Part shown: positions 36,401 through 45,860 of the stretch, piece by piece
Position numbering within the stretch: position 1 is the first letter of the stretch
Layout of the letters: each line of letters starts with the position of its first letter
DNA from: Anthonomus grandis grandis
Lineage: Eukaryota; Arthropoda; Insecta; Coleoptera; Curculionidae
Length of the DNA stretch: 64,000 nucleotides
Reading direction: 5' to 3'
Assembly (NCBI RefSeq): GCF_022605725.1
Contig: NC_065564.1
Coordinates: 4,690,698-4,754,697, forward strand
Position numbers and translations under genes: made by a program
Notes under the pieces: generated by a model
Seen by the model: the letters and a program-made list of their open reading frames with translations, nothing else
What the model was told of the DNA's origin: nothing
The model's database searches: none

Positions 36401-37533
36401 AAACCAAACACTAATACATACTCTCGTACACACAAAAATGGTTCCTTAAGAGAACACGCGAGGCACAAGCGAGGCAAACCCGCGTTACGTCCGTAATTTG
36501 CCCATTTCTGGTCCTTATTATGCTCAAGATACAAAATGTTAATTAATTTCCTCAAAAGACTAATCAAACGCAATTAGTATAAAAGGGAGCGCACCCTTTG
36601 AAAACGTACGTAGGAAAATAATTTTCTCGTAACGAGGGATCCCTGAGTGAGAGGAGGATACATTGAGATGCTCCTTTGTTTGTTTATTTGGCCCAGAATC
36701 CCGATGGACCCGAGGATTAATAATTAATCTTCGTTCAGGATAAACAAGTATAAGAGAGGTGTTGGTAGACCATCATGGAGTCCCAGATTTTCATGAGGGT
36801 GGACAGTTGGGGATGGAACAGTGCAAGTTGACGTTTTTTTTCCTCGTTTCTCTTGCTGAAAAGTCCCTTAAGCACGTTTGATCGACGTAAACATGTGCGA
36901 ACGAGGGAGAAACATCTGCGGCCTAAAGCCTTTTAATGTCATCATAAACTTGTAATTTTCTTTATAAAGCTGTTGTTATTTTAAGATGGGATGACGCGTC
37001 TCGTTTTAAGCCGAATCCGTCTTAATTGGTTTGTTAATTTGGCCGCTCCTCCGCTATCTCCGGACCTGTACCCTATTGAAATTGCAAATTTTTCATTTCC
37101 TTCTGATCGGAAAAAAAAAGGGGGAAAATTCATGAACCGCCTAATTTAATTAAGTTGCATATTAAGTGCCTGTTGGCTGGCTTATTCGTTTAAATGGCCC
37201 TCCTGTGGAATTTTGTCATTGAACTCTCTGTCATAGAAATTAGGCTGTCAAGCGCTACGACTATGATATAAAGTTTCTTAGATTCCCGAAAATAGATCTC
37301 TAATTACAAGTCTCGATGTTTCTACTAATGAGTTTTTAATGAGATTTTGCGCCCGGTTGTGGTGTATCAGTTTAACAAAGTCCTTTTTGGGAAATAATGT
37401 AAATATGCCCAATTTTGCTTTTATCCTTCTTAGTATTAACAACAATAATCTCTTTGACATGTCATAGTTTTTCTTCCTTGTTCTCTTTATTTCCATTATC
37501 TTCACTTTACTAATGGCCTCTTAGACAATTTCC
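36401..37533. other. Unique intergenic sequence
   Basis: Complexity is normal. A 75-residue minus frame (37278-37505) rich in Lys and Arg has no recognisable domain. Apart from a TATA-like box the stretch shows no feature. Confidence 0.45.
36578..36587 (+). promoter_or_regulatory. TATA-box-like sequence
   Basis: TATAAAAGGG stands between A+T-rich and more G+C-rich sequence. It matches the TATA consensus well, but no initiator or downstream exon can be tied to it. Confidence 0.25.
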
Positions 37534-37881
37534 CTCTCCATCATGGTGCTCGTCATTTTCATGATTATCAATCAGCTGCACCTCCATAAATCTCTGTCAT
37601 TTCCATCTATTTCGTCTTTGTCGACACTCACATTTTTATTTTTCTGGTCATGTTGGATATTTTCATCATCTTCACCGTGCTCGTCATGTTGGCATCATCA
37701 TGGACAGTGATGACATACGATGCCAAGATGACGAGCATTGTGGAGATGATGAAAATATCCAACGTGACCAGAAAAATGAAAATGTGAGTGTCGATAAAGA
37801 CGAAAAAGATGGAAATGATAGAGATTTATGGAGGTGCAACTGATTGATAATCATGGAAATGACGAGCACCATGATGGAGAG
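37534..37881. repeat. Long near-perfect hairpin: 163-nt arms, 22-nt loop
   Basis: The left arm (37534-37696) and the reverse complement of the right arm (37719-37881) align end to end without gaps. I count about 11 mismatches in 163, several of them C/T or G/A differences that would give G-U pairs in RNA. The arms run from CTCTCCATCATGG to TTGGCATC. The loop lies at 37697-37718. This is the first and best-preserved unit of the array to its right. Short open frames on both strands follow from the palindrome. Confidence 0.92.
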
Positions 37882-40800
37882 TCTGTATCGAGTTTGTCAT
37901 CTCTATGTGCATAAGTGTTTTGCATTTCCAAGAGAAAGGATCATCTCCATTTTTTGTGTTTGGCACTTTGCAGTATTCATCTTAGTGCTCGTATTATTCA
38001 CTGATAGCTCCAATATCCTTATGGCATCTTAGATTATTTTCCTCCACTTAATTGTGCTTGTCATCTCCCGTCGCAGATTATCTGCTGCAACGCTCAATGA
38101 AGCTCGTTATTTCCATCTTTTTCCTGTCCGTACTTCTTGCCTTTATTATCTTTGTCGTCTTTATTTTTCTCGTCGTGTTGGATATTTTCATAATCCTCAC
38201 AGTGCTCGTCACCTTGGCATCTTCATGGACATTGATGACATACGATGTCAAGGTGACGACCACTGTGGAGTTGAAGGAAATGTCCAACATGACAAGGACA
38301 GTGGGGATTACTATGATGACAAAGGCAAGGACGCTGACAAATAGAAAGGGATAGAAACGAGGTGAATATTGAAGGTGTAAAAGATAGCTTTAGGCATGTC
38401 AACCGTGATGAAGACGACATGTTTAGGCATCTTATTTATTTCTATTGTGCTGGTCCATCTCCATGTCCACCCATCTTCTGTGTCTCCGACGAAGTGGTTA
38501 TCTCTTGTTTTCTTATTTTCCCTGAGGTGTCTACACAATTTCTTTATTTCCATGGTGCTTGTCATCTCTAAGATTATCTGCTGTACCTCCATAAAGCTCC
38601 TCGTCATTTCCATCTTTTTCCTGTTTGTCTGCACTCCTGGTTTTCATTTTCTTCGTCATCTTAATTTTTCTTGTCGTGTTGGAGATTTTCATCATCTCTA
38701 CAGTGCTCGTCATGTTGGCATCTTCATGGATATTGATGACATACGATGTCAAGGTGACGAGTACTGTGGAGACGAAGGCAATATTCAATACGACGAAGAG
38801 AGTGGAGATTACGATGATGATGAAGACAAGGACGCTGATAAATAGAAAGGAATGGAAATGCACCTCCATGAAGCTCGTCATTTCCATCTATTTTCTGTTT
38901 GTCAGCACTCCTCGTTTTTATTATCTTCGTCATCTTCATTTTTCTCGTCGTGTTGGATATTTTCATCATCTTCACAGTGTTCGTCATGTTGGCATCTTCA
39001 TGGATATTGATGACATACGATGCTAAGGTGACGAGTACTGTGGAGGCGAAGGAAATGTCCAACGTGACGAGAACGGTGGAAAATTCGATGATGATGAAGA
39101 TAAGGACTTTGACAAATAGAAAGGGATACGAGGAGAATATTGTAGGTGTAGAAGATGGTTTTGGAAAACTTTGATAGACAAGACTTGCTTAAGCATCTTA
39201 TTCATTTCTATTGTGCTGGTCCATCTCCATATCGTCGCACCTTCTGTGTCTCCGACGAACTAGTTATCTCTTGTTTTCTTATTTTCCCTGAGGTGTAGTA
39301 CCCCATTTCTTCATCTCCATGGTGCTTCTCATCTCCAAAATTCTCTGATGCACTTCCATCAATCTCGTTATTTCCATCTTTCTCCTGTTTGTCGGCACTC
39401 GTCTGCATTATCTTCGTCATTTTCATTTTTCTCATCTTGATGGATATTTTCATCATCTTCACAGTGTTTATCAACTTGACATCATCATGGACTTGATGAC
39501 CTACGATGCCAAGGTGATGAGCATTGTGGGGATGAAAGAAATGTCCAACACGGCGAGGACAGTGGAGATTACCATGATGATAAAGACAAGGATGCTGACA
39601 AATAGAAAAATAGATGAAAAATTTGGAGAGTAATGAAGGTGTGGAAGATCTACTAAGCCTCCATGAAGCTCGTCATTTCCATCTTTGTCCTGTTTGACAG
39701 CAGTTCTTGTCTGCATTATCTGTGTCATTTTCATTTTTCTCGTCGTGTTGGATATTTTCATCATCTTTACACTGTTCGTCATGTTGGCATCTTGATGGAT
39801 ATTGATGACATACGATGCCAAGGTGATGAGCACTGTGAGGATGAAAGAAATGTCTAACACGGCGAGGACAGTGGAGATTACTATGATTTATAAAGACAAG
39901 GATGCTGACAAATAGAAAAATAGATGAAAACGAGGAGAGTACTGAAGGTGTGGAAGATCTACTACACCTCCATGAAGCTCGTCATTTCCATCTTTTTCCT
40001 GTTTGTCAGCACTCTTCGTCTTTATTATCTTCGTCGTCTTCATTTTTCTCGTCGTGTTGGATATTTCCATCATCTTCACAGTGCTCGTCATGTTGGCATC
40101 TTGATGGATATTGATGACATACGATGCCAAGGTGACGAGTACTGTGGAGGTGAAGGAAATGTCCAGCACGACGAGGATAGTGAAGATTACGATGACGAGA
40201 TGAAGACGAGGGCGCTGAAAAATAGAAAAATAGATGAAAATGACGTGATGAATGAAAGTGTAGAAGATGGTTTTGGTCAAGTACACCATGATAGAGATTC
40301 TGTATCGTGTTTGTCATCTCTATGAGCATACGTGTTTTGCATTTCCAAGTGCAAGCGTCACCTCCATTTTTTTTCATGTCAGTGTCTTTTGTGTTCAGCA
40401 CTTTGTGGTCTTTATCTTAGCTGTCGTCGTTGTTAACTTTACTTACCCTATGACATCTTAAACAATTTTCCTCCTCTTCATGGTGCTTGTCATCTCCAAG
40501 ATTATCTGCTGCACCTCTATGAAGCTCGTCATTTCCATCTTTTTCCTGTTTGTCTGTACTCCTCGTCTTCATTATCTTCGTCATCTTAATTTTTCTTGTC
40601 GTGTTGGATATTTTCATCATCCTCACAGTGTTCGTCATGTTGGCATCATCATGGACATTGATGACATACGATGCCAAGGTGACGAATACTGTGCAGGCGA
40701 AGAAAATATCCAACACGAAGAGGATAGTGGAGATTACGTGGGTGATGAAGACAAGGACGCTGACAAATAGAAAGGAATGGAAAAGAGGAGAATAATAAAG

Positions 40801-41870
40801 GTGTACAAGATATACTACACCTCCATTAAGTTCGTCATTTCCATCTTTTTCCTGTTTGTCTGTACTCCTCGTCTTCATTATCTTCGTCATCTTAATTTTT
40901 CTTGCCGTGTTGGATATTTTCATCATCTTCACAGTGTTCGTCATGTTGGCATCATCATGGACATTGATGACATACGATGTCAAGGTGACGAGTACTGTGG
41001 AGGTGAAGGCAATGTCCAACACGTCGAGAAGAGTGGAGATTACGTTGATGACGAAGACAAAGACGCTGACAAATAGAAAGAGATGAAAACGAGGAGCAGA
41101 ATGAAGGTGTTGGAAGAATCTGCACCTTAATGACGCTTGTCATTTCCATCTTTGTCCTGTTTGACAGTAGTTCTTGTCTGCATTATCTGCGTCATTTTCA
41201 TTTTTCTCATCTTGTTGGATATTTTCATCATCTTCACAGTGTTTATCATCTTGACATCATCATGGACTTGATGACATACGATGCCAAATGACGAGCACTG
41301 TGGGCATGAAAGAAATGTCCAACACGGCGAGGATAGTGAAAATTACGAAGATGATGAAGACAAGGATGCTGCAAATAGAAAAAGAGATGAAAACGAGGAG
41401 AATAATGAAGGTGTAGAAGGTGGTTATGGTCATGTAAACCATGATGGAGACGAAATGTCTTGACATTTGATTTATTTTGATCGTGCTGGTGATCTCTATG
41501 TCCATTCATCTTCTGTGTCTCCAACAAACTGGTTATCTCTTATTTTCTTTCCTTGGTCATCTCCATGGTGCTTATAATTGCCATGATCGCTGCTCCTCCA
41601 TAAAGCTCGTCATCTTTTGCCTGATTGCCTGCAGTCCTCTTCTTAATTTTTCTCGTCGTGTTGGGAAATTTCCACCATTTTTACAGTGCCATTTCCTTCA
41701 TCTTCATCATGTTGATTATCTTCTCCATCGTGCGCCATCTATGTCCTTTTCTCTTTCGTCAGCGTCCTTGCTTTCACCATCTTCGTCCATGGTGCTCGCC
41801 CCTTTGTCTGCGCTCCCTCTCATTCTTCATCTTCGTGGAGTTCTACAACTTCTTCACCTACAGTTCTTTG
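37534..41870. repeat. Array of about ten hairpin-forming repeats, unit about 305 bp
   Basis: The hairpin centre, GATGACATACGATGYCAAG or a close variant, occurs near 37706, 38232, 38737, 39008, 39492, 39804, 40108, 40659, 40966 and 41270. Spacing is mostly 271-312 bp, with some gaps of about 500-550 bp. Around each centre a T/C-rich left arm (TTTTTCTCGTCGTGTTGGAT, TTCACAGTGCTCGTCATGTT) is mirrored by a G/A-rich right arm (GGTGACGAGYACTGTGGAG, GTCCAACACGACGAG). Imperfect stems of about 120 bp result. Many open frames exist on both strands (Ile/Phe/Val-rich one way, Asp/Glu-rich the other) but carry no domain. I regard them as by-products. Confidence 0.9.
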
Positions 41871-41880
41871 AAAATTAAAA

Positions 41881-41999
41881 CCATTAACTGGCGACTAAAA
41901 TAAAACACTTTCAAGGCATCTTTCCCTTATACAGGGTCTTCAACACCTTAAACGTATTTTAAATTAGTTTCGACCTTCTGGGTCTCATCAGGCCAGTGC
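41881..41999 (-). ncRNA. Hammerhead ribozyme, type I, copy 1
   Basis: On the minus strand the order is stem I strand ACTGGC (41992-41997), core CTGATGA (41985-41991), stem II GACC-CAGAA-GGTC (41972-41984), core GAAA (41968-41971), stem III opening CTAA, a long insert closing with TTAG, then GTC, the cleavage site, and GCCAGT to complete stem I. Cleavage would fall between 41893 and 41892. All invariant core positions are present. Stem III here is imperfect beyond its first four pairs. Type I hammerheads are known from Penelope-like elements, animal satellites and small circular RNA loci. Activity is inferred, not shown. Confidence 0.88.
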
Positions 42000-42060
42000 T
42001 TGCGTCTTCTTCTTCTTGAACCTTCATCGACTGATCTAACTGCAACTTTAATTAATAAAA

Positions 42061-42165
42061 CCATTAACTGGCGACTAAAATAAAATGCACATGTAAGACA
42101 TCAAACGGATGTCTTAAATGTCATTTTATTTTAGTTTCGACCTTCTGGGTCTCATCAGGCCAGTG
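42061..42165 (-). ncRNA. Hammerhead ribozyme, type I, copy 2 with long perfect stem III
   Basis: The arrangement is the same as in copy 1: ACTGGC, CTGATGA (42152-42158), GACC-CAGAA-GGTC, GAAA, stem III, GTC, GCCAGT. Stem III starts with 13 perfect pairs (CTAAAATAAAATG with CATTTTATTTTAG) and continues into AAGACATC / GATGTCTT. Predicted cleavage lies between 42073 and 42072, exactly 180 bp from that of copy 1. A transcript across both would release a 180-nt RNA. Confidence 0.92.
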
Positions 42166-42189
42166 CTTATATATGTTCCTCTTACAGGT

Positions 42190-42340
42190 GTGTCATCTTT
42201 CGCATAGGAGTCCACAGCAGACCGGCGATGTGCATCGTTCGGCGGTCGTCTCTTTTCGCACAAGTGTGCTCTTGTGCTTAGAGACGACAGCCGAACGATG
42301 GACATCGCCAGTTTAACTGTTGGCGGACCCCTCTGCGAAT
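42190..42340 (+). ncRNA. Structured hairpin H1 (GTGTGCTC loop)
   Basis: The core stem runs from GGCGAT (42224) to ATCGCC (42309), with GCACAA / TTGTGC closing the loop GTGTGCTC (42264-42271). Segment CGTTCGGC (42236-42243) pairs with GCCGAACG (42290-42297). Weaker pairing extends outward, with CGCATAGGAGTCC facing GGACCCCTCTGCG. Transcription is not known. Confidence 0.8.
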
Positions 42341-42350
42341 GGACAGTGTC

Positions 42351-42489
42351 CTCGCATAGGTGACTGCAGCAGATCGCCGACGTGCATCCCTTAGTCGCGT
42401 CGTCTCTTTACGCCCAAGTGTGCTCTTGTGCTGAGAGACGACCGGCTGAGGGATGCACGTCACCGATCAACTGTGGTCAACTCTGCGAA
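42351..42489 (+). ncRNA. Structured hairpin H2 (GTGTGCTC loop)
   Basis: The fold and loop (42418-42425) are as in H1. Here CCCTTAGTC (42388-42396) faces GGCTGAGGG (42444-42452), where H1 has CGTTCGGC and GCCGAACG. Both arms changed together and two positions became G-U pairs. The outer stem CGCATAGGTGAC / GTCAACTCTGCG overlaps the start of the large palindrome. Confidence 0.8.
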
Positions 42490-42810
42490 GGTCCGTCGTC
42501 GTTGTCCTTTTGCGTCACTTCGCAGAGGTGACCACGGTATATTGGGGATGTTAATCATCGCCAATCTACAGTGTTCACCTCTGCGAAGTAACCCTGGACA
42601 GGGCAGACGGCAGACCTTAGGGACCTTAGACACCCCGGAGTAAAATCTGGGGCGTCCAAGGACTCTAAGATCTGCCGGCTGACTTGAACAGGTTAGGCCT
42701 CCTCCCTCTTCCCTCTTCCCCTAACTCCCACCTTCTCCCGGGGACACCAAACCCCGGGAGAAGATGGGAGGAGGTGAGGAGGGAGACGGGGAGAGGGAGG
42801 AGGCAAGACG

Positions 42811-42897
42811 AGGGGAGAGGGGAGAGGGGAGAGGGGAGAGGGGAGAGGGGAGAGGGGAGAGGGGAGAGGGGAGAGGGGAGAGGGGAGAGGGGAGAGG
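42811..42897 (+). repeat. (GGGGAGA)n tract, potential G-quadruplex
   Basis: About twelve heptamers of GGGGAGA close the left arm of the palindrome. Runs of four G every seven bases fit the G-quadruplex pattern. Confidence 0.93.
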
Positions 42898-42976
42898 TAT
42901 ACTAGGTATTATATATTAACTATTATATATTATATGTTATCTTAATTGATAGTCCTTCTTCCCCTTCCCCTTCCCC

Positions 42977-43059
42977 TCCTCTCCCCTCTCCCCTCTCCCC
43001 TCTCCCCTCTCCCCTCTCCCCTCTCCCCTCTCCCCTCTCCCCTCTCCCCTCTCCCCTCG
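42977..43059 (+). repeat. (CCCCTCT)n tract, mirror of the G-rich tract
   Basis: About eleven to twelve heptamers of CCCCTCT open the right arm and can pair with the G-rich tract across the spacer. Confidence 0.93.
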
Positions 43060-43380
43060 TCTTGCCTCCTCCCTCTCCCCGTCTCCCTCCTCACCTCCTC
43101 CCATCTTCTCCCGGGGTTTGGTGTCCCCGGGAGAAGGTGGGAGTTAGGGGAAGAGGGAAGAGGGAGGAGGCCTAACCTGTTCAAGTCAGCCGGCAGATCT
43201 TAGAGTCCTTGGACGCCCCAGATTTTACTCCGGGGTGTCTAAGGTCCCTAAGGTCTGCCGTCTGCCCTGTCCAGGGTTACTTCGCAGAGGTGAACACTGT
43301 AGATTGGCGATGATTAACATCCCCAATATACCGTGGTCACCTCTGCGAAGTGACGCAAAAGGACAACGACGACGGACCTT

Positions 43381-43510
43381 CGCAGAGTTGACCATCGAAG
43401 ACCGAAGATGTACAAAGTTCGGCCTTCGATCTCTTCGTGCAAGTGTGCTCTTGCACTCGGAGATGAAGACCGAACGATGCACGTCTTCGGTCGTCGATGG
43501 TAAACTCTGC
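43381..43510 (+). ncRNA. Structured hairpin H3 (GTGTGCTC loop)
   Basis: The loop is at 43443-43450, closed by GTGCAA / TTGCAC. GTTCGGCC (43417-43424) faces GACCGAAC (43468-43475) with one mismatch. The outer stem is CGCAGAGTTGACCATCG / CGATGGTAAACTCTGC. It has the same orientation as H1 and H2, although it lies beyond the palindrome centre. Confidence 0.8.
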
Positions 43511-43540
43511 AAAGGGACACGCAGAGGTGACCGACCTTCT

Positions 43541-43670
43541 CAGAGTTAACCATTGAAGACCGGAGACGTACAAAGTTCGGCCTTCAAACTCTTTACGCAA
43601 GTGTGCTCTTGCGCTCGGAGATGAAGGCCGAACGATGCACGTCTTCGGTCATCGATGGTAAACTCTGCGA
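43541..43670 (+). ncRNA. Structured hairpin H4 (GTGTGCTC loop)
   Basis: The loop is at 43601-43608, closed by ACGCAA / TTGCGC. GTTCGGCC pairs perfectly with GGCCGAAC, which repairs the mismatch seen in H3. The outer stem is CAGAGTTAACCATTGAAG facing GATGGTAAACTCTG. Confidence 0.8.
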
Positions 43671-43701
43671 AGAGACGGACCTTACCACGAAACCTGAAAT
43701 C

Positions 43702-43825
43702 ACTGGCCTGATGAGACCCAGAAGGTCGAAACTAAATTAGAGAAATATATTTAAGGTGTTGAAGACTCCTGTATAAAGGACAGATGCCTTGGATATTATT
43801 TTTTGATTTAGTCGCCAGTTAATGG
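43702..43825 (+). ncRNA. Hammerhead ribozyme, type I, copy 3
   Basis: The plus strand reads ACTGGC (43702-43707), CTGATGA (43708-43714), GACC-CAGAA-GGTC (43715-43727), GAAA (43728-43731), stem III CTAAAT (43732-43737), then an insert that can pair internally (AAGG with CCTT), ATTTAG (43806-43811), TC, and GCCAGT (43814-43819). Predicted cleavage is between 43813 and 43814, after GTC. It is inverted relative to copies 1 and 2, so the three ribozymes face outward from the palindrome. The 67-residue minus frame here is incidental. Confidence 0.92.
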
Positions 43826-44230
43826 TTCTATTTAGGTACTCAAGATCCTTTCCAAGGTCCACAGATACTACGAGGAGAACTGAAGACAAGACGAGAGATG
43901 AGAAGGTGACGACCATGAAGTATACGAAGATGACCTCCATCTAAAAGCCGAAGATGATCAACCTTGATGACAAGGACAAGACAAGGCTAAAGATGATCCC
44001 AGACTTGGAAACCGAATATGACAAGGACGAAGCTGAAGGTAAGAGTTTTATTTAGGTACTTAAAGTGCTTCCCGAGGTCCACAGATACTAAAAGGTTAAC
44101 TGAAGACATAACGAGAGACGAGAAGGTGACGACCATGAAGTAGAAGAAGATGACCTCCATCTAAAGGCCGAAGATTATCAACCTTGATGACAAGGATAAG
44201 ACGAGGCCAAAGATGATACAAGAAACATGA
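43826..44230. repeat. Direct duplication, unit about 212 bp
   Basis: The blocks ATTTAGGTACT, GAGGTCCACAGATACTA-like, AAGGTGACGACCATGAAGTA and GATGACCTCCATCTAAA occur at about 43830-44010 and again at about 44048-44225. Purine-rich GATGACAAGGACAAGACAAG stretches resemble the right arms of the hairpin array. Confidence 0.75.
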
Positions 44231-45860
44231 TGAAAGAAATTGATTTAAAATGACATTTGCATCTAAGGAGGGAAATATTCAAAGTTTGACGTTGACAATC
44301 GACAGACGAGACAAATGACAAAGGGTTGAGATGTACTATGATAATTGAACAAACATTCGAAAATTGAAAACTTACAGACGGGACGAATGATGCGGGGTTG
44401 AAATGTACTAAGGAGAATTGTACAAAAAATTAAGAAGTGATGAATGTTCAAAGTTTGACAGATGACTTGTCATTGACAAATGGCAGACCCGACAAGTGTT
44501 AAAGGATCGAGATTTACAATGATAATTGTACAAAAACTTAAGATTTGACAATTGACAGATGAGACAAATGACAGAGGGTTGCCAAGTACTATGAGAAATA
44601 TGCTAAAATATATCAAATAATAGTTGACTAGTAAAACAACCTTTCGAAAAACAACAAGAAAATTGTAAAATCCGTGTAGGACTCTGTACTGTCAAAACAA
44701 GGTAATGACGTCAAAATTTAAACGAGTTGACAGATATGACAAAAGACAGATGGTCGAGATTTACTATCATTAATGAGCAAAAACAAAAGAGTTGACAGAA
44801 AGATTAAAATGTACTATAAAGAGATTTACAAAATGCAAAGTTTTTTTTTTAACTTGACATAATAACCTTGTTTTGACATGACACAGTTTGACAGATCACT
44901 CACCAAGAGTGATAAATGGCAGAGCATTGACACGTGAAAATTGTACAAAAATTGAAGACTTGCCAAGTGACAAATGACAAAGAATTAATAGGCAAAAATA
45001 TATGCAATGGTAATAGACAGATGTGACAAGTGACACACAGTTGGGATGTACTGGTATGAAAAAAATTGTAAATTGCGTGGTATGCGATTTAAGTGAAAGT
45101 GGGACTTTGCTTTCTCAAGACAAAATGTCGGCGATTGACGGGTTACTTGAACAAGTTGACAGATGTGACAAATGACAGGGGTATGAGATGTACTATAACA
45201 GATGTACAAAAATATAAGAAAATTGGAAACTTAGTTGAAATAATACAATTGAATGTGGAAATTTGTATTGTCAAAACAAGGTAATGATGTCAAACTGTAA
45301 ACGAGTTGACAGATATGACAAATGTTTAAGATGCACTATGAAGAGATGTAAAAAATTAAATTTGATATTTTTACCTTGTTTTTACAAGACACAGTTTGAC
45401 AGATCACTTACTAAGAGTGACAGATGGTAGAGGATTGACAATTACTATGAAAATTATGAGTTTAATTTGACATATGTGTCAATTGACAGAGGGTTGTTGG
45501 ATGTACTTAAACAAATGTACAAACTTGTAAAACTGGATCAAAAAAATTAATTGAAGTGGGCTTTGCCTGTTTAAGACAGGGTAAAAATGTCAAAGATTGA
45601 TGGATCACTCGAATGAGTAGACAGATATGACAAATGACAAAGGTTTGTGATATTATCATAAATTTGGGAAAATATAAGTGATAATGGATTAATTAAAACA
45701 TAAAGGAAAACAGTTAATTGAGAGTACGACTTTGACATTTTTTCCATGTTTTAACCAGACACAGTTTGGGAATCACTTGCACAAAGTGACAACTGACAGA
45801 CGTGACAAGTGGCAGAGAGTTGGGATGTATAAGGAAAAGTGTACAATTGTACAAATAAAT
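44230..45860. repeat. Degenerate TGACA-rich repeat field
   Basis: Irregular units contain ACAGATATGACAAATGACA, GAGATGTACTATGA and AATTGTACAAAAA. Pairs such as TGTCAAAACAAGGTAATGA (near 44692 and 45269) and TTGACAGATCACT (44888 and 45397) show longer duplicated segments. Small open frames such as 44985-45209 minus are repeat-derived. The TGACA content resembles that at 2.7-9.3 kb. Confidence 0.75.

Larger units (their letters stand above)
42474..43394. repeat. Large, apparently perfect palindrome (arms about 420 bp, spacer about 79 bp)
   Basis: The left arm (42474-42897) and right arm (42977-43394) are reverse complements with no difference that I could find by eye, apart from about one heptamer unit in the simple tract. 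Landmarks facing each other include GGTCAACTCTGCGAAGG with CCTTCGCAGAGTTGACC, and GGGGCGTCCAAGGACTC with GAGTCCTTGGACGCCCC. The A+T-rich spacer contains TATTATATATTAACTATTA. The two identical 5' parts of the frames at 42684-42905 (plus) and 42942-43184 (minus) follow from the symmetry. Such identity implies recent formation, ongoing gene conversion or an assembly fold-back. Confidence 0.93.

Noticed and set aside
37534..41870. CRISPR-like array
   Set aside because: Units are about 305 bp with palindromic structure, spacers are not unique short sequences, and the genome is eukaryotic.
37684..41878. Many long overlapping open frames on both strands, some Asp/Glu-rich and some with Ile/Phe/Val-rich membrane-like stretches
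   Set aside because: They are mirror-image translations of the hairpin repeats. Period, palindromy and lack of stops in the simple codon vocabulary explain them, and no domain is present.
42684..43203. Arg/Gly/Glu-rich and Pro/Leu/Ser-rich open frames at the palindrome
   Set aside because: They translate the GGGGAGA and CCCCTCT heptamers and are identical on both strands because of the symmetry.
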